From an uncultured Chloroflexota bacterium (GTDB lineage Bacteria > Chloroflexota > Anaerolineae > Caldilineales > Caldilineaceae): a stretch of 61,326 bases of DNA. This document shows, in pieces, positions 25,472 to 34,262 of this stretch. The position numbers and the translations under genes were made by a program. How positions within the stretch are numbered: position 1 is the stretch's first letter; every line of letters starts with the position of its first letter. The notes under the pieces were generated by a model. That model was not told the DNA's origin, did not search any database, and saw only the letters and a list, made by a program, of their open reading frames with translations. The stretch lies in contig CAIOHJ010000176.1 of NCBI GenBank assembly GCA_903858085.1, forward strand, positions 1 to 61,326. Reading direction: 5' to 3'.

Positions 25472-27931
25472 ATGGATACAGAGGCGACAGGGGAGAACCT
25501 TTCAGAATTGGAGCGGCTGCGGCAGGCGGTCGCCGAGCGGCTTTACAATTCGGTGGGCAAGGCCATCCAGTCAGCGGGCAAGCATGATATCTACACGGCG
25601 TTGTCGTTGGCTGTCCGTGATCGGCTGACCGAACGCTGGCGCAAAACAGCGGACGCCCACTATGGGGCGAACCCCAAATTCACCTATTACTTCTCGGCAG
25701 AATACATGCTGGGCAAGCAGCTGGAACAGAACATCCACTACACAGATCTGCGCAAGCTGGCTGAGCAGGTTGCTGCGGAGTTTGGGATGAACCTGCAGGA
25801 GTTTTTGGATCTGGAGCCGGAGCCTGGCTTGGGGAACGGGGGGCTGGGACGTCTGGCAGCCTGTTTTATGGATTCGCTGGCCACTCTGGATTTGCCGGCG
25901 GTCGGCTATGGCATTCGCTATGAATTTGGGATTTTCCGTCAGACGTTTGTCGATGGCTGGCAGGTGGAGCAGCCGGACACCTGGCTGCTGCATGGCAATC
26001 CTTGGGAGTTTGTCCATTCCGACGACATGATCGAGGTGGGCTTTGGGGGGTACACGGAGCGGATTCCAGACAGCGGGGGGCGTCTGCGGGTGCGTTGGGT
26101 GCCAGCGCAGCGGGTGCTGGGCGAACCATGTACGACGCTGGTTCCTGGGTATGGGACCGACACGGTCAATATTTTGCGGCTGTGGCGGGCACGTGCGGCA
26201 GAGGAATTTGACTTCCAGATGTTCGACATCGGCAACTATGCCCAGGCTGTGCAGCAGAAGGTCTATTCGGAAAACATCAGCAAGGTCCTTTATCCCAACG
26301 ACGGCACGCCGCAGGGGCGCGAGCTGCGTCTGCGGCAGCAGTACTTTTTTGTGGCCTGCTCGTTGCGCGACATGATTCGGCGGTTTCGGCTGCGCAACCA
26401 GGATTGGAACGAATTCCCGAACAAAGCGGTCGTTCAACTCAACGACACGCATCCGGTGATTGCGATCCCAGAACTGATGCGTATCTTATTGGACGAGGAG
26501 GGGGTGAGCTGGGACCAGGCGTGGTGGATCGCCCAGCACACCTTCGCCTACACGTGCCACACGCTGCTGCCAGAAGCGTTGGAGACCTGGCCGGTCAGTT
26601 TGTTCGAATATCTGCTGCCTCGCCATCTGGAGATCATCTACGAGATCAACCATCGATTTTTGGGACAGGTGCGCGCTCATTTCCCGGGGGACAACAGCAG
26701 GGTCGCGCGCATGTCGTTGATCGACGAGCAGGGCGGGCGGCAGATCCGCATGGCCAACCTGGCCAGTGTGGGCAGCTTTGCCATCAACGGTGTGGCGGCG
26801 TTGCAGTCACAGCTTCTGCGTGAGTTCACCCTCTCCGACTTTGGGGCGATGTTTCCCGAAAAATTTCAAAACAAGACCAATGGGGTCAGCCCCCGCCGCT
26901 TCTTGCTGCTGTCCAACCCGGCGCTGTGCGACTTGATCAGCGCAGCGATCGGGGACAGCTGGATCCACCAGACCGAAGCGTTGCAGCAGCTGGAAGCGTT
27001 TGTCGAGGATGCCGAGTTCCGCCGGCGTTGGCGAGCAGCCAAGCAGCAGAACAAACAGCTGCTGGCAGGTTTTGTGCGGCAGAGCACGGGCGTCTGGGTG
27101 GACCCCAACGCCATGATGGATGTGATGGTCAAGCGGCTGCACGAGTACAAACGGCAGCTGCTCAAACTGCTGCACATTGTGGTTCTCTATCAGCGGCTGC
27201 TCGACGCACCCCAGCGGGAGATGGTGCCGCGCACCTTTGTATTTGGTGCCAAGTCGGCCTCGGGGTACGCGACGGCCAAATTGATTATCAAACTGATCAA
27301 CAGTGTTGCAGAGGTGGTCAACAACGACCCGGTGGTGCGGGACCGCATCAAAGTCGTCTTCCCCGCCAATTTCAACGTGACAATGGGCCAGATCATCTAC
27401 CCGGCAGCGGAGCTCTCCGAACAGATCTCATTGGCCGGCAAAGAGGCGTCGGGCACTGGCAACATGAAATTTGCTCTCAACGGTGCCTTGACAATCGGGA
27501 CGTTGGATGGGGCGAATGTTGAAATTCGGGAGCGGGTCGGTGCCGAGAATTTCTTTCTCTTTGGGCTCAACGCCCAGGAGGTGATGGAGCTCAAAGCGCG
27601 CGGGTACCGTTCCTTTGATTGGTACGCCAACAACGCTGCGCTGAAACGAGCGGTCGACGCGATCGCTGCCGGCGCGTTTTCGCGAGGGGATGTCACCCTT
27701 TTTCGGCCGCTGCTGGATGCCTTGCTCCACCATGACGAGTACCTGGTCTTCGCTGACTTTCAAGCCTATCTGGAGGCGCAGGACCGGGTCGACCGGGCCT
27801 ATCGGGACCCGGAAGGCTGGACACGCAAGTCGATCCTCAACACGGCGAGGACAGGCTTTTTTTCTGCGGACCGTACGATCCAGGAGTATGCCGAGCAGAT
27901 CTGGAAGACCCAGCCGGTGCGGGTCGGCTGA
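25472..27931 (+). CDS. glgP: Glycogen/alpha-glucan phosphorylase
   Basis: The 819-residue enzyme belongs to GT35. It releases glucose 1-phosphate from glycogen or maltodextrin using phosphate and pyridoxal phosphate. The PLP lysine lies in EASGTGNMKFALNG, about residue 670, followed by GTLDGANVEI. N-terminal EPGLGNGGLGRLAACF and HGNPWE are typical of the classical E. coli/plant/animal-type enzymes (about 800-840 residues), not the short Thermotoga type. The ATG at 25472 follows AGAGGAAGAG. No glgB, glgC or malQ lies nearby. Confidence 0.95.
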   Translation: MDTEATGENLSELERLRQAVAERLYNSVGKAIQSAGKHDIYTALSLAVRDRLTERWRKTADAHYGANPKFTYYFSAEYMLGKQLEQNIHYTDLRKLAEQVAAEFGMNLQEFLDLEPEPGLGNGGLGRLAACFMDSLATLDLPAVGYGIRYEFGIFRQTFVDGWQVEQPDTWLLHGNPWEFVHSDDMIEVGFGGYTERIPDSGGRLRVRWVPAQRVLGEPCTTLVPGYGTDTVNILRLWRARAAEEFDFQMFDIGNYAQAVQQKVYSENISKVLYPNDGTPQGRELRLRQQYFFVACSLRDMIRRFRLRNQDWNEFPNKAVVQLNDTHPVIAIPELMRILLDEEGVSWDQAWWIAQHTFAYTCHTLLPEALETWPVSLFEYLLPRHLEIIYEINHRFLGQVRAHFPGDNSRVARMSLIDEQGGRQIRMANLASVGSFAINGVAALQSQLLREFTLSDFGAMFPEKFQNKTNGVSPRRFLLLSNPALCDLISAAIGDSWIHQTEALQQLEAFVEDAEFRRRWRAAKQQNKQLLAGFVRQSTGVWVDPNAMMDVMVKRLHEYKRQLLKLLHIVVLYQRLLDAPQREMVPRTFVFGAKSASGYATAKLIIKLINSVAEVVNNDPVVRDRIKVVFPANFNVTMGQIIYPAAELSEQISLAGKEASGTGNMKFALNGALTIGTLDGANVEIRERVGAENFFLFGLNAQEVMELKARGYRSFDWYANNAALKRAVDAIAAGAFSRGDVTLFRPLLDALLHHDEYLVFADFQAYLEAQDRVDRAYRDPEGWTRKSILNTARTGFFSADRTIQEYAEQIWKTQPVRVG

Positions 27932-27954
27932 GCCCAGGAACCGCTGAAGGTCGG

Positions 27955-28866
27955 TCAGAGCTGCCGCCAGACCTCGGTGGCAGCTCTGTGGATGAGGGTA
28001 TGCCGCCGGGCCAGCGTATCGATCTCTTTGCTGTATCCCCCGCCGATCACCGTTGCCACTGGAATGGCGCGACGTGCACAGAGGGAAAGCACAGTGCGGT
28101 CTCGTTCCAGCAGCCCCGGGTCGGTCAGCGCCAGTTTGCCCAGGGTGTCTGACCGATGTGGGTCGACCCCGGCGTCGTAGAGCACCAGATCGGGGTGATG
28201 CTGATCCAGCAGATCCGGCAGCCAGCTGGCCAGGATCCGGAGATAGCCGCCATCGTCGAGCTCGACGGGCAGGGGGACATCGTAGTCGCTCTGTTGTTTG
28301 TGAAATGGGAAATTGGCTTCGCAGTGCATGGAAAAGGTAACCAGGTCAGGATCGTCGCGCAAAATGCTGGCTGTGCCGTCCCCTTGGTGTACATCCAGGT
28401 CGACGATCAGCACGCTGCGGACCCTGCCAGAGCGCTGCAGCCAGCGGGCTGTGATGGCCAGGTCGTTGAAGATGCAGTAACCGGAGCCAAAGCTGTGAAA
28501 AGCGTGGTGGGTGCCGCCCGCCGTGCTGCAGGCCAGCCCGTGGGCCAAAGCCAGCTCGGCGGTGAGCAGCGTGCTGCCCAGCGCCGCCAGGGTGCGGTGG
28601 ACCAGCGCTTCGCTCCATGGAAAACCGATGCGACGCAGGGCCTGGTTGTCCAGCGTGCCGGCCAGATAGGCGGCGACGTAGCGGGGATCGTGGCAGAGGG
28701 CTGCGTGTTCTGGGGTCGCTGGTTGGGAGAGATGAAACTGGTCGAGGCTGGCGACCCCGTCGCGCACCAGCCATTCGTAGACCTTGCCAAATTTGGCCAT
28801 CGGAAAGCGATGGCCCTCTGGCAAAGCGACGACATGGTCAGGATGGTAGACGATCGGCAGCGTCAT
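27955..28866 (-). CDS. Histone-deacetylase-family (AcuC/AphA-like) hydrolase
   Basis: This arginase-fold amidohydrolase of about 303 residues is related to bacterial acetoin-utilisation AcuC and acetylpolyamine amidohydrolases. The zinc and catalytic motifs are GGTHHAFHSFGSGYCIFNDLA (charge-relay His pair), VLIVDLDVHQGDGTA (Asp and His ligands) and DAGVDPHRSDTLG. It likely removes acetyl groups from lysines or small amines. The start at 28866 (MTLPIVYHPDH) is by homology and overlaps the tdk stop (28838) by 29 bases; no clear ribosome-binding site is seen, so coupling to tdk is probable. Confidence 0.85.
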   Translation of the reverse strand: MTLPIVYHPDHVVALPEGHRFPMAKFGKVYEWLVRDGVASLDQFHLSQPATPEHAALCHDPRYVAAYLAGTLDNQALRRIGFPWSEALVHRTLAALGSTLLTAELALAHGLACSTAGGTHHAFHSFGSGYCIFNDLAITARWLQRSGRVRSVLIVDLDVHQGDGTASILRDDPDLVTFSMHCEANFPFHKQQSDYDVPLPVELDDGGYLRILASWLPDLLDQHHPDLVLYDAGVDPHRSDTLGKLALTDPGLLERDRTVLSLCARRAIPVATVIGGGYSKEIDTLARRHTLIHRAATEVWRQL

Positions 28867-29458
28867 GGAGGAAGGGGGGCCTGCCGGGCACAGCGTGGCA
28901 GGCTCGGCAGCGAGCCTCGTAGCTTTCGCTGCCACCGACGAGAATCACGGGGTCGTCGTAGCGTGCGGGCCGTCCGTCGATCAGCCGTTGGGTACGGCTG
29001 GCCGGTGCGCCACAGACCACACAGATGGCCTGCAATTTGTCGACATATTCGGCGAGCGCCATGAGCGCAGCCACCGGTCCGAAGGGCTCTCCACGAAAAT
29101 CCTGGTCCAGACCCGCCGCAATCACCCGCAGCCCGTTTCCAGCCAATTTTTCGACGACCTGGAGGATCGCATCGTCGAAAAATTGCACTTCGTCGATGGC
29201 GACCACCTCGGTGCCGGAGGAGAGGCGCTCCAGAATGGCTTCGGCGGAATGGACAACGACAGCATCCTCGCGGGCAACCCCATTGTGGGAGGCGACCCGC
29301 ACCAGTCCATAGCGGTTGTCGATGGCCGGTTTGAAAATTTGAACTTGTTGGCGTCCGATTTCAGCACGCCGGATGCGGCGCAGCAGTTCTTCTGTCTTGC
29401 CACTGAACATGGAACCGCAGACCAGTTCTAGCCAGCCGCTGGTGGGTGGGTGATGCAT
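28838..29458 (-). CDS. tdk: Thymidine kinase (type II)
   Basis: This TK1-like enzyme (206 residues) salvages thymidine to dTMP. The P-loop is GSMFSGKT (15-22), the Mg-binding/Walker B motif is AIDEVQFFD, and a zinc ribbon is formed by CVVC and CRACH. The lasso-loop region SYEARCRACH is present. It is the fourth gene of the L21-L27-L31 gene row and overlaps the deacetylase-like gene. Order rplU-rpmA-rpmE-tdk resembles the common rpmE-tdk adjacency. Confidence 0.92.
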   Translation of the reverse strand: MHHPPTSGWLELVCGSMFSGKTEELLRRIRRAEIGRQQVQIFKPAIDNRYGLVRVASHNGVAREDAVVVHSAEAILERLSSGTEVVAIDEVQFFDDAILQVVEKLAGNGLRVIAAGLDQDFRGEPFGPVAALMALAEYVDKLQAICVVCGAPASRTQRLIDGRPARYDDPVILVGGSESYEARCRACHAVPGRPPFLHDAADRLPS

Positions 29459-29491
29459 GGATTGGTGGAGTGTTTGCTTTCAAACGCTTTT

Positions 29492-29578
29492 TGTCGGTCA
29501 GCCCCACACATGTAAAGGGTGTGTGGCTGACCGACTGTGGCTGACCGACTGTGGCTGACCGACTGTGGCTGACCGACT
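29492..29578. repeat. Four 14-bp tandem repeats with an upstream complementary arm
   Basis: GTGGCTGACCGACT is repeated four times without change at 29523-29536, 29537-29550, 29551-29564 and 29565-29578. GTCGGTCAGCC at about 29493-29503, followed by CCACACA, is complementary to each copy, so one of four alternative stem-loops can form. The block lies between rpmE and tdk. T or A tracts are not placed for an intrinsic terminator on the coding strand. Confidence 0.75.
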
Positions 29579-29585
29579 GTTGGGA

Positions 29586-29933
29586 TCAGCCCTGCGTCGC
29601 CTTTGCATACCTGGCGTAGACCTCAGCGGACGCTGCTTCGGCACTGCCTCCGCGCGCCCGTGCCTTGCGCCCTGCTTCTTCGGCCTCGCGGCGAATCTGC
29701 AAGTCCAACTCGCGGCGGGCGCTCTCGGATTGACGGCGTTCCAGGCGTTTCATGAAACGTTCGACCTGGCCGGCGGTATCTACGATGCGCTGTTCGCCCG
29801 TGTAGTAGGGGTGACAGGTGCTGCAGACATCGGTGCGGATTTCCGGGAGCGTACTGCCGGTTGTCCAGGTTGCCCCGCACGAGCAGGTCGCTCGCGCGTT
29901 GGGGTAGTATTTGGGATGGATATCTGCTTTCAT
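29586..29933 (-). CDS. rpmE: 50S ribosomal protein L31, extended
   Basis: The 115-residue protein starts MKADIHPKYYPNA. The zinc ligands Cys17, Cys19, Cys37 and Cys40 (CSC and CSTC) define the C+ L31 type. The core ends near residue 72 (QVERFMKRL), and a charged, Arg/Glu/Ala-rich tail of about 43 residues follows, predicted helical. Usual L31 proteins are 66-90 residues, so the tail is additional. It directly follows rpmA with a one-base gap. Confidence 0.93.
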   Translation of the reverse strand: MKADIHPKYYPNARATCSCGATWTTGSTLPEIRTDVCSTCHPYYTGEQRIVDTAGQVERFMKRLERRQSESARRELDLQIRREAEEAGRKARARGGSAEAASAEVYARYAKATQG

Positions 29934-29934
29934 C

Positions 29935-30198
29935 TCAGTTCACCTTTTCGGGGTAAACACTCACCTGCTTGCGGCCTCTTCGTGCCCACTCAAAGGTCAC
30001 ATAGCCGTTGGCTTTGGCATAGAGGGTGTCGTCGCTGCCGATCCCGACATTGAGGCCGGGGTAGAGGCGCGTGCCGCGCTGGCGTACGAGGATGCTGCCG
30101 GCCGGCACCAGCTCACCTCCAAAACGCTTTACACCGAGGCGCTGCGCGTTTGAATCTCGACCGTTGCGGCTGGAACCGCCGCCTTTTTTGTGTGCCAT
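29935..30198 (-). CDS. rpmA: 50S ribosomal protein L27
   Basis: The 87-residue protein begins MAHKKGGGSSRNGRDSN, the flexible N-terminus that reaches the peptidyl transferase centre. QRLGVKRFGGELVPAGSI and RQRGT are family-defining. The N-terminus starts directly with AHKKG, so no cleavable N-terminal extension of the Firmicutes kind is present. It is the middle gene of rplU-rpmA-rpmE. Confidence 0.95.
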   Translation of the reverse strand: MAHKKGGGSSRNGRDSNAQRLGVKRFGGELVPAGSILVRQRGTRLYPGLNVGIGSDDTLYAKANGYVTFEWARRGRKQVSVYPEKVN

Positions 30199-30233
30199 TT
30201 TTCAATCTCCTTTTGCTTGCGGCCAGCCTGTGC

Positions 30234-30545
30234 TCACGCGTGGATCGCTTCGATCTGCAACCGGGTCAAATACTGGCGGTGACCCCTGCGCACCCGAATT
30301 CGTTTCTTGGGGCGGTATCTGAAGATCATAATTTTGTTGCCACGGTACTGTCCAGTAATTTTTGCAGTGACTGTGGCCCCAGCAACCGTTGGGGTGCCGA
30401 TCTGGACTGCCTCGTCGCCAGCAACCAGCAACACGTCGTCGAGGGTGATTGACTCTCCGATTTCACCGTTCAGTCTTTCGACTTCGACGGTCTCCCCGGC
30501 AGCGACACGGTATTGTTTGCCACCGGTGCGAATGACTGCGTACAT
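30234..30545 (-). CDS. rplU: 50S ribosomal protein L21
   Basis: The 103-residue protein begins MYAVIRTGGKQYRVAAGE and ends with the conserved Arg-rich GHRQYLTRLQI segment that binds 23S rRNA domain I. KIMIFRYRPKKRIRVRRGHRQ is diagnostic. It is the first gene of the operon, with AAGGAG-like sequence immediately upstream of ATG 30545. No ysxB-like gene lies between it and rpmA. Confidence 0.95.
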   Translation of the reverse strand: MYAVIRTGGKQYRVAAGETVEVERLNGEIGESITLDDVLLVAGDEAVQIGTPTVAGATVTAKITGQYRGNKIMIFRYRPKKRIRVRRGHRQYLTRLQIEAIHA

Positions 30546-30681
30546 CCTTCAGACTCCTTTCCTGAGCCGCGTCTGGCTCAACAGCCAGAACTTGAAAGCG
30601 GCGGTGCCCCCCGAAAGGCGAGGACACACCTGATTGACCGAAACGCTCGACAGCAGCGTACAGGCAGCATACAAACAGAGT

Positions 30682-30697
30682 TCAAACAGTTGTTTGA
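30682..30697. promoter_or_regulatory. Palindrome near the rplU start site
   Basis: TCAAACA-GT-TGTTTGA is a perfect 7+7 inverted repeat about 20 bp downstream of the predicted rplU transcription start. Related ACAAACAG motifs flank it at about 30671 and 30706. It could be an operator or a 5'-UTR stem. Confidence 0.35.
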
Positions 30698-30715
30698 GTC
30701 TGCCTACAAACAAAC

Positions 30716-30745
30716 AGTATACAACGGGTAGGGGAGATGGGTCAA
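30716..30745 (-). promoter_or_regulatory. Promoter of the L21-L27-L31 operon
   Basis: On the minus strand TTGACC (30745-30740), an 18-bp spacer and TATACT (30721-30716) fit a strong sigma-70-type promoter. Transcription would begin near 30709, giving an rplU leader of about 160 bases, long enough for an autoregulatory RNA element. Confidence 0.6.
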
Positions 30746-30815
30746 ACCTGGCCAGAGCCAACCAGCAATTTCAACGATTTACGCCTCCACAAGAGCAGAG
30801 GCCGATTGTATTTTG

Positions 30816-30833
30816 ACCTACCGAAAAGTAGGT
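30816..30833. promoter_or_regulatory. Candidate TetR operator
   Basis: ACCTAC-CGAAAA-GTAGGT is a perfect 6-6-6 inverted repeat about 60 bases before the TetR start. TTGACC (30813-30818) overlaps it and may be the -35 box, so repressor binding would block the promoter; the matching -10 is weak. Autoregulation of the tetR-MFS pair is inferred. Confidence 0.5.
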
Positions 30834-30889
30834 AGAAATGTCGTACGGTGTGCGGGGAGATCGACCCCGCCAGGCAGATGGGAGGCAGG

Positions 30890-31534
30890 ATGGAGCAAGA
30901 AGTTCGTGATTCGACCCAGCGTGTGCTGGATGTTGCCGAGACACTTTTTATGGATCGTGGGTACAACGCGATCACGCTGCGCGACATCGCCGAAGAGGTG
31001 GGGATCAAGCAGGCATCTTTGTACTACCATTTCCCGGAAGGCAAAGAACAGCTTTTTCTGGCGGTAGCCGAGCGGATGTTTGCCCGCCATGAGCAGGGGA
31101 TTGCCGCTGCGCTGGCCAGGGAAGGGACGGATCTGCGGGCACAGCTGCGGGGAATTGCTGGCTGGCTTGGTTCGCAGCGTCCGTTGAAGTATATGAGCCT
31201 GTTGCACACGGATCTGGCGGCTTTGAGTGCAGAACACCGGTCGTCTTTGGCGCAGAAAGCGCATGCTGCGCTCTTTTATCCGGTGCGCGGTTGTTTTGTG
31301 GCAGCGCAGGAACGCGGGGAGGTTCGGGCCATGCATCCTGACCTGCTGGCCGGCTGTTTTTTGTGGTTGATGGATGGCCTCAGCTACGGGGAGTTGCGGG
31401 AAGGCGCACCTCCTCGTCTAGCGATGGCCGAGGAGGTTATTTCACTGCTGTTGGACGGTCTGCTGCCCCGCTCGCTGGAAGGCAAACCGATTCTGGCAGG
31501 TCTTGCTGGAAAAAAGGGAGAGAGGATTGCATGA
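30890..31534 (+). CDS. TetR-family transcriptional regulator
   Basis: This repressor has about 214 residues. The N-terminal HTH covers roughly residues 10-55 (VLDVAETLFMDRGYNAITLRDIAEEVGIKQASLYYHF), the canonical TetR block ending in YYHF. The C-terminal ligand domain is not assignable. The ATG at 30890 has GGAGG a few bases upstream, and an in-frame ATG at 30878 is an alternative. The stop overlaps the MFS gene start (ATGA at 31531), so regulator and exporter are coupled and the exporter's substrate is a plausible inducer. Confidence 0.9.
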   Translation: MEQEVRDSTQRVLDVAETLFMDRGYNAITLRDIAEEVGIKQASLYYHFPEGKEQLFLAVAERMFARHEQGIAAALAREGTDLRAQLRGIAGWLGSQRPLKYMSLLHTDLAALSAEHRSSLAQKAHAALFYPVRGCFVAAQERGEVRAMHPDLLAGCFLWLMDGLSYGELREGAPPRLAMAEEVISLLLDGLLPRSLEGKPILAGLAGKKGERIA

Positions 31535-32826
31535 AGGGGAGTGCAGGCCGCCATCGGCTGGCGACAATTTTTTTGATAGTTTTTGTGGATTTATTGGGAT
31601 TCAGCTTGATTTTGCCGCTGCTGCCCTATTATGCCGAGCAGTATGGTGCTGGCGAACTGATGATCGGGTTGTTGACCGCTTCCTACGCTGCAGCACAGCT
31701 GGTGGGGGCCCCGGTGCTGGGGCGTCTTTCTGACCGTCTCGGGCGCCGGCCGGTGTTGTTGGTGAGCATTGCTGGCACAGCGGTCGGCTTTGCTCTGTTG
31801 GGGGTGGCTGATCTGCTGGGCCATTCGTTGGGGGGCTGGGGTGTGGGCGCGGCGGCTGCCAACATGCTGGTGCTGACCTTGTTGTTTGTGAGTCGGGTGT
31901 TGGATGGGTTGACAGGTGGGAACATCAGCGTTGCCCAGGCGTACATTGCAGATGTTACGCCGCCGGCCGAGCGTGGCAAGGCGTTTGGCTTGATTGGGGC
32001 AGCGTTTGGGCTGGGGTTTATCATTGGGCCTGTGGTAGGCGGTCTGTTGGGCGAGCGCTTTGGCTTTTCTGTCCCTGCTTTTGTGGCGATGGCCATTGCG
32101 GGGATCAACCTGTTGGCAGTTTACCTCTTTTTGCCTGAATCGGTGACGCCCGAACGGCGTGCGCAGCAAGCCCGTCAGGAGCGAGCTGCCTTCAGCTGGG
32201 GGGCGCTTCGTACGGCGTTGCAGCGGCCGCGGGTCGGGCCGCTGTTTCAGATTCGTTTTCTATTCGGCATGGCTTTTTCGATGTTTCAGTCCATTTTTGC
32301 GCTCTATGCGGCTGGGAACCCGCTCAATCTGACAGTCCAGCAGACTGGATTGGTGTTGGGCTATGTCGGTGTTCTGGCGGTGTTGGTTCAGGGGGTGGCT
32401 ATCGGTCGGTTGACGGTTCGTTATAGCGACCGCCAGCTGATGCTGGCGGCTGCCGCCTTGATGGCTGGGGCGCTGTTTTTGTGGGGAGCGGTTCCGAATC
32501 TGTGGACGCTTCTGGCGGTCCTGGCGCCTTTGTCGGTGGGGGGGGGGATCCTCAACACGGTGATCAACAGCGCGCTGAGCAAGGCGGTCTATCCGGAGGA
32601 GATCGGGGGCACGTTGGGGATTTCTGCGTCGCTGGAGAGCACGACCCGTGTGGTGGCGCCGGCAGTGGGGGGAGCTCTGTTGTCGTGGGCCCGGCCCTGG
32701 GGCCCTGCCTTGTTTGGGGGGGCCATGATGGTGTGGGTCGCTGTCTACATGTGGCAACGGCTGTTTGTCAGCCCAGACCCCCCGTTGGCGGTGCGCTCCG
32801 GGCAGCCGGGGGGAGCTCCGAGGTGA
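31531..32826 (+). CDS. MFS drug/metabolite exporter (TetA/DHA1-like)
   Basis: This 431-residue major facilitator protein has 12 predicted helices. Motif A, GRLSDRLGRRP, lies at 64-74 between helices 2 and 3. FVDLLGFSLILPLLPYY in helix 1 and RVLDGLTGGNISVAQAYIADVTP in helix 4 are typical of the DHA1 subfamily that includes TetA. Efflux by proton antiport is expected; the substrate is unknown and tetracycline resistance should not be assumed. Overlap with tetR and a downstream ABC-type set suggest a multi-component efflux locus. Confidence 0.9.
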   Translation: MKGSAGRHRLATIFLIVFVDLLGFSLILPLLPYYAEQYGAGELMIGLLTASYAAAQLVGAPVLGRLSDRLGRRPVLLVSIAGTAVGFALLGVADLLGHSLGGWGVGAAAANMLVLTLLFVSRVLDGLTGGNISVAQAYIADVTPPAERGKAFGLIGAAFGLGFIIGPVVGGLLGERFGFSVPAFVAMAIAGINLLAVYLFLPESVTPERRAQQARQERAAFSWGALRTALQRPRVGPLFQIRFLFGMAFSMFQSIFALYAAGNPLNLTVQQTGLVLGYVGVLAVLVQGVAIGRLTVRYSDRQLMLAAAALMAGALFLWGAVPNLWTLLAVLAPLSVGGGILNTVINSALSKAVYPEEIGGTLGISASLESTTRVVAPAVGGALLSWARPWGPALFGGAMMVWVAVYMWQRLFVSPDPPLAVRSGQPGGAPR

Positions 32827-32839
32827 CTCGGGCGGGCGG

Positions 32840-32868
32840 TTGAAACGAGCGGTTTTGCGCTGTATCCT
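32840..32868 (+). promoter_or_regulatory. Promoter of the adaptor-ABC unit
   Basis: TTGAAA (32840-32845), a 17-bp spacer and TATCCT (32863-32868) precede the first adaptor gene. Transcription would start near 32875, so the ABC part could be expressed separately from the tetR-MFS pair. Confidence 0.5.
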
Positions 32869-32891
32869 GAAGGTGGAAAGTGAGATCTGGG

Positions 32892-34259
32892 ATGAAACGG
32901 GTTTGGATCGGGGTTTTGTTGGCTGTCGGCCTGGCTGGGATTGGCTACACCGCCTATGCCATGGGCTATCTTCCTGCCCAGCTGACGCAGCGGGTGGCTG
33001 CCCCTCCGGTGCAGGGGGAGGTGCAGGAGGGGGAGGTTGTCGCTGCCGCTGCTGAAGAAGAGGGGGGAGTGCAGTCCGACGCAGAGAATTTTCAGGTGCG
33101 GGTTCTGGCGGATGCCAAGGTGGTGCCAGCCTTGCGTTCTGACTTGAACATGGCGGCCAGTGGGATTGCCCAGCGGGTGGTGGTGCGCGAGGGGGAGCGA
33201 GTCGGGGCCGGCGACCTGCTGGTCAAGCTGGAGGATGCCCAGCAGCGGGTTGCGGTCGCGCAGGCAGAAGCTACTGTCGCTCGTGCGCAGGCGAACCTGG
33301 ACCGAATTTTGGCAGGGGCTCGGGGGGAAGACATTGCTGTGGCGGAAGCTGCTTTAGAGGCGGCTCAGGCCAGCTATGTGCGGCTGGTCAATGCTGCTGC
33401 GCCGGGCAACCTCAAGGCGGCCCAGGCTGCGTTGTCGAAGGCACAGGCGGAGTATTCCCGGCTGTTGCAGGGGCCGACCGAAGAGGCTGCGATTGTGGCC
33501 CGGGCCAACCTGGCTGCGGCCGAAGCACAGCTCAGCCAGGCGCGTTCCGCCTACAACCGGATCAAAGACATGCCTGATGTGGGGATGCGTCCAGAATCGC
33601 TGGCGATGCAGCAGGCGACCATCGCCTATGAGGCGGCGCAGGCGCAGTATGCAGAGCTCTTCAACGACCCCTCCCAGGCTGACCTGGCCAGCGTGTCGGC
33701 CTCGGTTCGGCAGGCCCAGGCCCAGGTGGAGACGATGGAGAAAGGCATGCCCTCTGATTTCACCGTTGCCGAAGCGCAGGTTGCACAGGCGCAGGCGCAG
33801 TTGAATGCGCTGCAGGCTGGAGCCCGGCCAGAAGAGATTGCCGTGGCCGAGGCCGATGTGGCTGCGGCGATGGCGGCTCTTCAGCAGGCCTTGGTCGCCC
33901 TGCGCAACACTGAACTGCGTGCCCCGTTTGCTGGGGTGGTGGCTTCGGTCGAGATCCAGATCGGCGAACAGGTGGTGCCCGGCCAGCCAGTGATTCAGCT
34001 GGCTGACGACAGCAGCTGGGAGATCCGCACGTCCGATCTGACCGAACTGGATGTGACCGGGATTGCTCGTGGGCAGCGTGTGACCCTGACCTTCGACGCC
34101 TTGCCAGAGCTGGCGCTCAGCGGCCAGGTCGACCGCATCCGCCCGATCGGCCAGGACAACCGTGGGGATACGGTCTACACCGTGGTGGTGGTGCCGGAGA
34201 GCCAGGACGAGCGTCTGCTTTGGAACATGACGGCGGTCGTCGATTTTGGGGTGAAATGA
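32892..34259 (+). CDS. Membrane-fusion adaptor (HlyD/MacA-like), first
   Basis: This adaptor has about 455 residues. An N-terminal membrane anchor (WIGVLLAVGLAGIGYTAYAM) is followed by a split biotinyl-lipoyl-like domain (VVREGERVGAGDLLVKLED and LRAPFAGVVASVEIQIGEQVVPGQP). A long Ala/Gln/Glu-rich coiled-coil hairpin of roughly 230 residues contains repeated AxAQAQ heptads. A beta-barrel domain ends the protein. It should link the following FtsX-type permease to an outer component. The ATG at 32892 is my choice; the GTG at 32880 is possible. Confidence 0.85.
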   Translation: MKRVWIGVLLAVGLAGIGYTAYAMGYLPAQLTQRVAAPPVQGEVQEGEVVAAAAEEEGGVQSDAENFQVRVLADAKVVPALRSDLNMAASGIAQRVVVREGERVGAGDLLVKLEDAQQRVAVAQAEATVARAQANLDRILAGARGEDIAVAEAALEAAQASYVRLVNAAAPGNLKAAQAALSKAQAEYSRLLQGPTEEAAIVARANLAAAEAQLSQARSAYNRIKDMPDVGMRPESLAMQQATIAYEAAQAQYAELFNDPSQADLASVSASVRQAQAQVETMEKGMPSDFTVAEAQVAQAQAQLNALQAGARPEEIAVAEADVAAAMAALQQALVALRNTELRAPFAGVVASVEIQIGEQVVPGQPVIQLADDSSWEIRTSDLTELDVTGIARGQRVTLTFDALPELALSGQVDRIRPIGQDNRGDTVYTVVVVPESQDERLLWNMTAVVDFGVK

Positions 34260-34262
34260 GCT

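Noticed and set aside
31531..32826. Calling the MFS gene tetA (tetracycline resistance)
   Set aside because: Only general DHA1/TetA-like motifs are visible. Drug specificity cannot be read from these, and the adjacent TetR is a very broad family.
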